Made by a program: the position numbers and the translations under genes | Notes under the pieces: generated by a model | Told to the model about the DNA's origin: nothing | Seen by the model: only the letters and a program-made list of their open reading frames with translations | Database searches by the model: none | Shown: positions 6,292-6,417 of the stretch, piece after piece | How the letters are laid out: every line of letters begins with the position of its first letter | Position numbering within the stretch: the stretch's first letter is position 1 | Assembly (NCBI GenBank): GCA_023251275.1 | Contig: JAHEZC010000160.1 | Span: 1-6,417, forward strand | Origin: Parafilimonas sp. | GTDB lineage: Bacteria; Bacteroidota; Bacteroidia; Chitinophagales; Chitinophagaceae | DNA length: 6,417 nt | Reading direction: 5' to 3'

Positions 6292-6417
6292 TTATTGTTC
6301 GTGGAGCATTGCTGTTTCTTTAGCATCTGCGTCTGCGAGTATATATATTTTTATACCGTTGATTTCCATTTCATCCAATGCATCTATGATGTTTTGATAA
6401 CTGGAATTTGCCGTTGG
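6292..6417 (-). CDS. 3' end of a probable ExbD/TolR-family biopolymer transport protein (partial)
   Basis: The frame is open from the window edge to a TAA at 6292-6294 and gives the last 41 residues of a protein that begins outside the window. The visible part includes SSYQNIIDALDEMEINGI and then KIYILADADAKE. The pattern 'Y..IIDALDEM.I..I..Y.L.D' is like the C-terminal periplasmic domain of Bacteroidota ExbD proteins, where a strand-helix-strand follows one N-terminal membrane segment. ExbD works with ExbB in the inner membrane to pass proton-motive force to TonB for outer-membrane uptake. The identification rests on one short motif; the membrane segment and its Asp are outside the window, so another protein with a similar tail remains possible. 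If correct, exbB and further exbD or tonB genes would be expected just beyond the edge. Confidence 0.55.
   Translation of the reverse strand, partial: PTANSSYQNIIDALDEMEINGIKIYILADADAKETAMLHEQ

Overview
The window looks like an ordinary stretch of AT-rich chromosome from a gliding-lineage member of Bacteroidota, probably Chitinophagia or a related class. The evidence is protein-level: one protein ends in a textbook gliding-motility-associated C-terminal (CHU_C, type IX secretion type B) domain. A subtilase ends in a type-A-like type IX sorting domain. All three predicted signal peptides are followed by glutamine. Start codons lack Shine-Dalgarno sequences. No rRNA, tRNA, CRISPR array, insertion sequence or phage gene is visible.

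Layout: (1) 1-151 is non-coding, downstream of the first gene. (2) 152-2095, minus strand, encodes a complete secreted S8 subtilisin-like peptidase. (3) 2096-2635 is a 540-bp intergenic region between divergent genes, with one candidate Bacteroidota promoter for the peptidase. (4) 2636-4588, plus strand, encodes a 650-residue secreted modular protein: a cysteine-rich N-terminal domain, four Ig/PKD-like modules and a CHU_C domain. (5) 4589-4976 is non-coding apart from a possible gene remnant on the minus strand. (6) 4977-5468, plus strand, encodes a small secreted protein of unknown function. (7) 5469-5622 separates convergent genes and may hold decayed coding sequence. (8) 5623-6018, minus strand, encodes a VOC (glyoxalase/PhnB-like) protein. 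(9) 6019-6291 is non-coding. (10) 6292-6417, minus strand, is the 3' end of a gene resembling the C-terminus of ExbD/TolR.

The genes do not form an evident operon. The peptidase and the modular protein are divergent and both look like type IX secretion cargo, destined for the cell surface or medium, which fits a polymer-degrading or gliding lifestyle. The small secreted protein, the VOC protein and the ExbD-like gene are each separated by 150-400 bp and seem to be independent units. I found no convincing new multi-gene system. The points most worth checking are the protein-like fragments in two intergenic regions, a cysteine-pairing pattern broken in the last module of the modular protein, and a perfect 10-bp tandem repeat in the signal-peptide codons of the small secreted protein.
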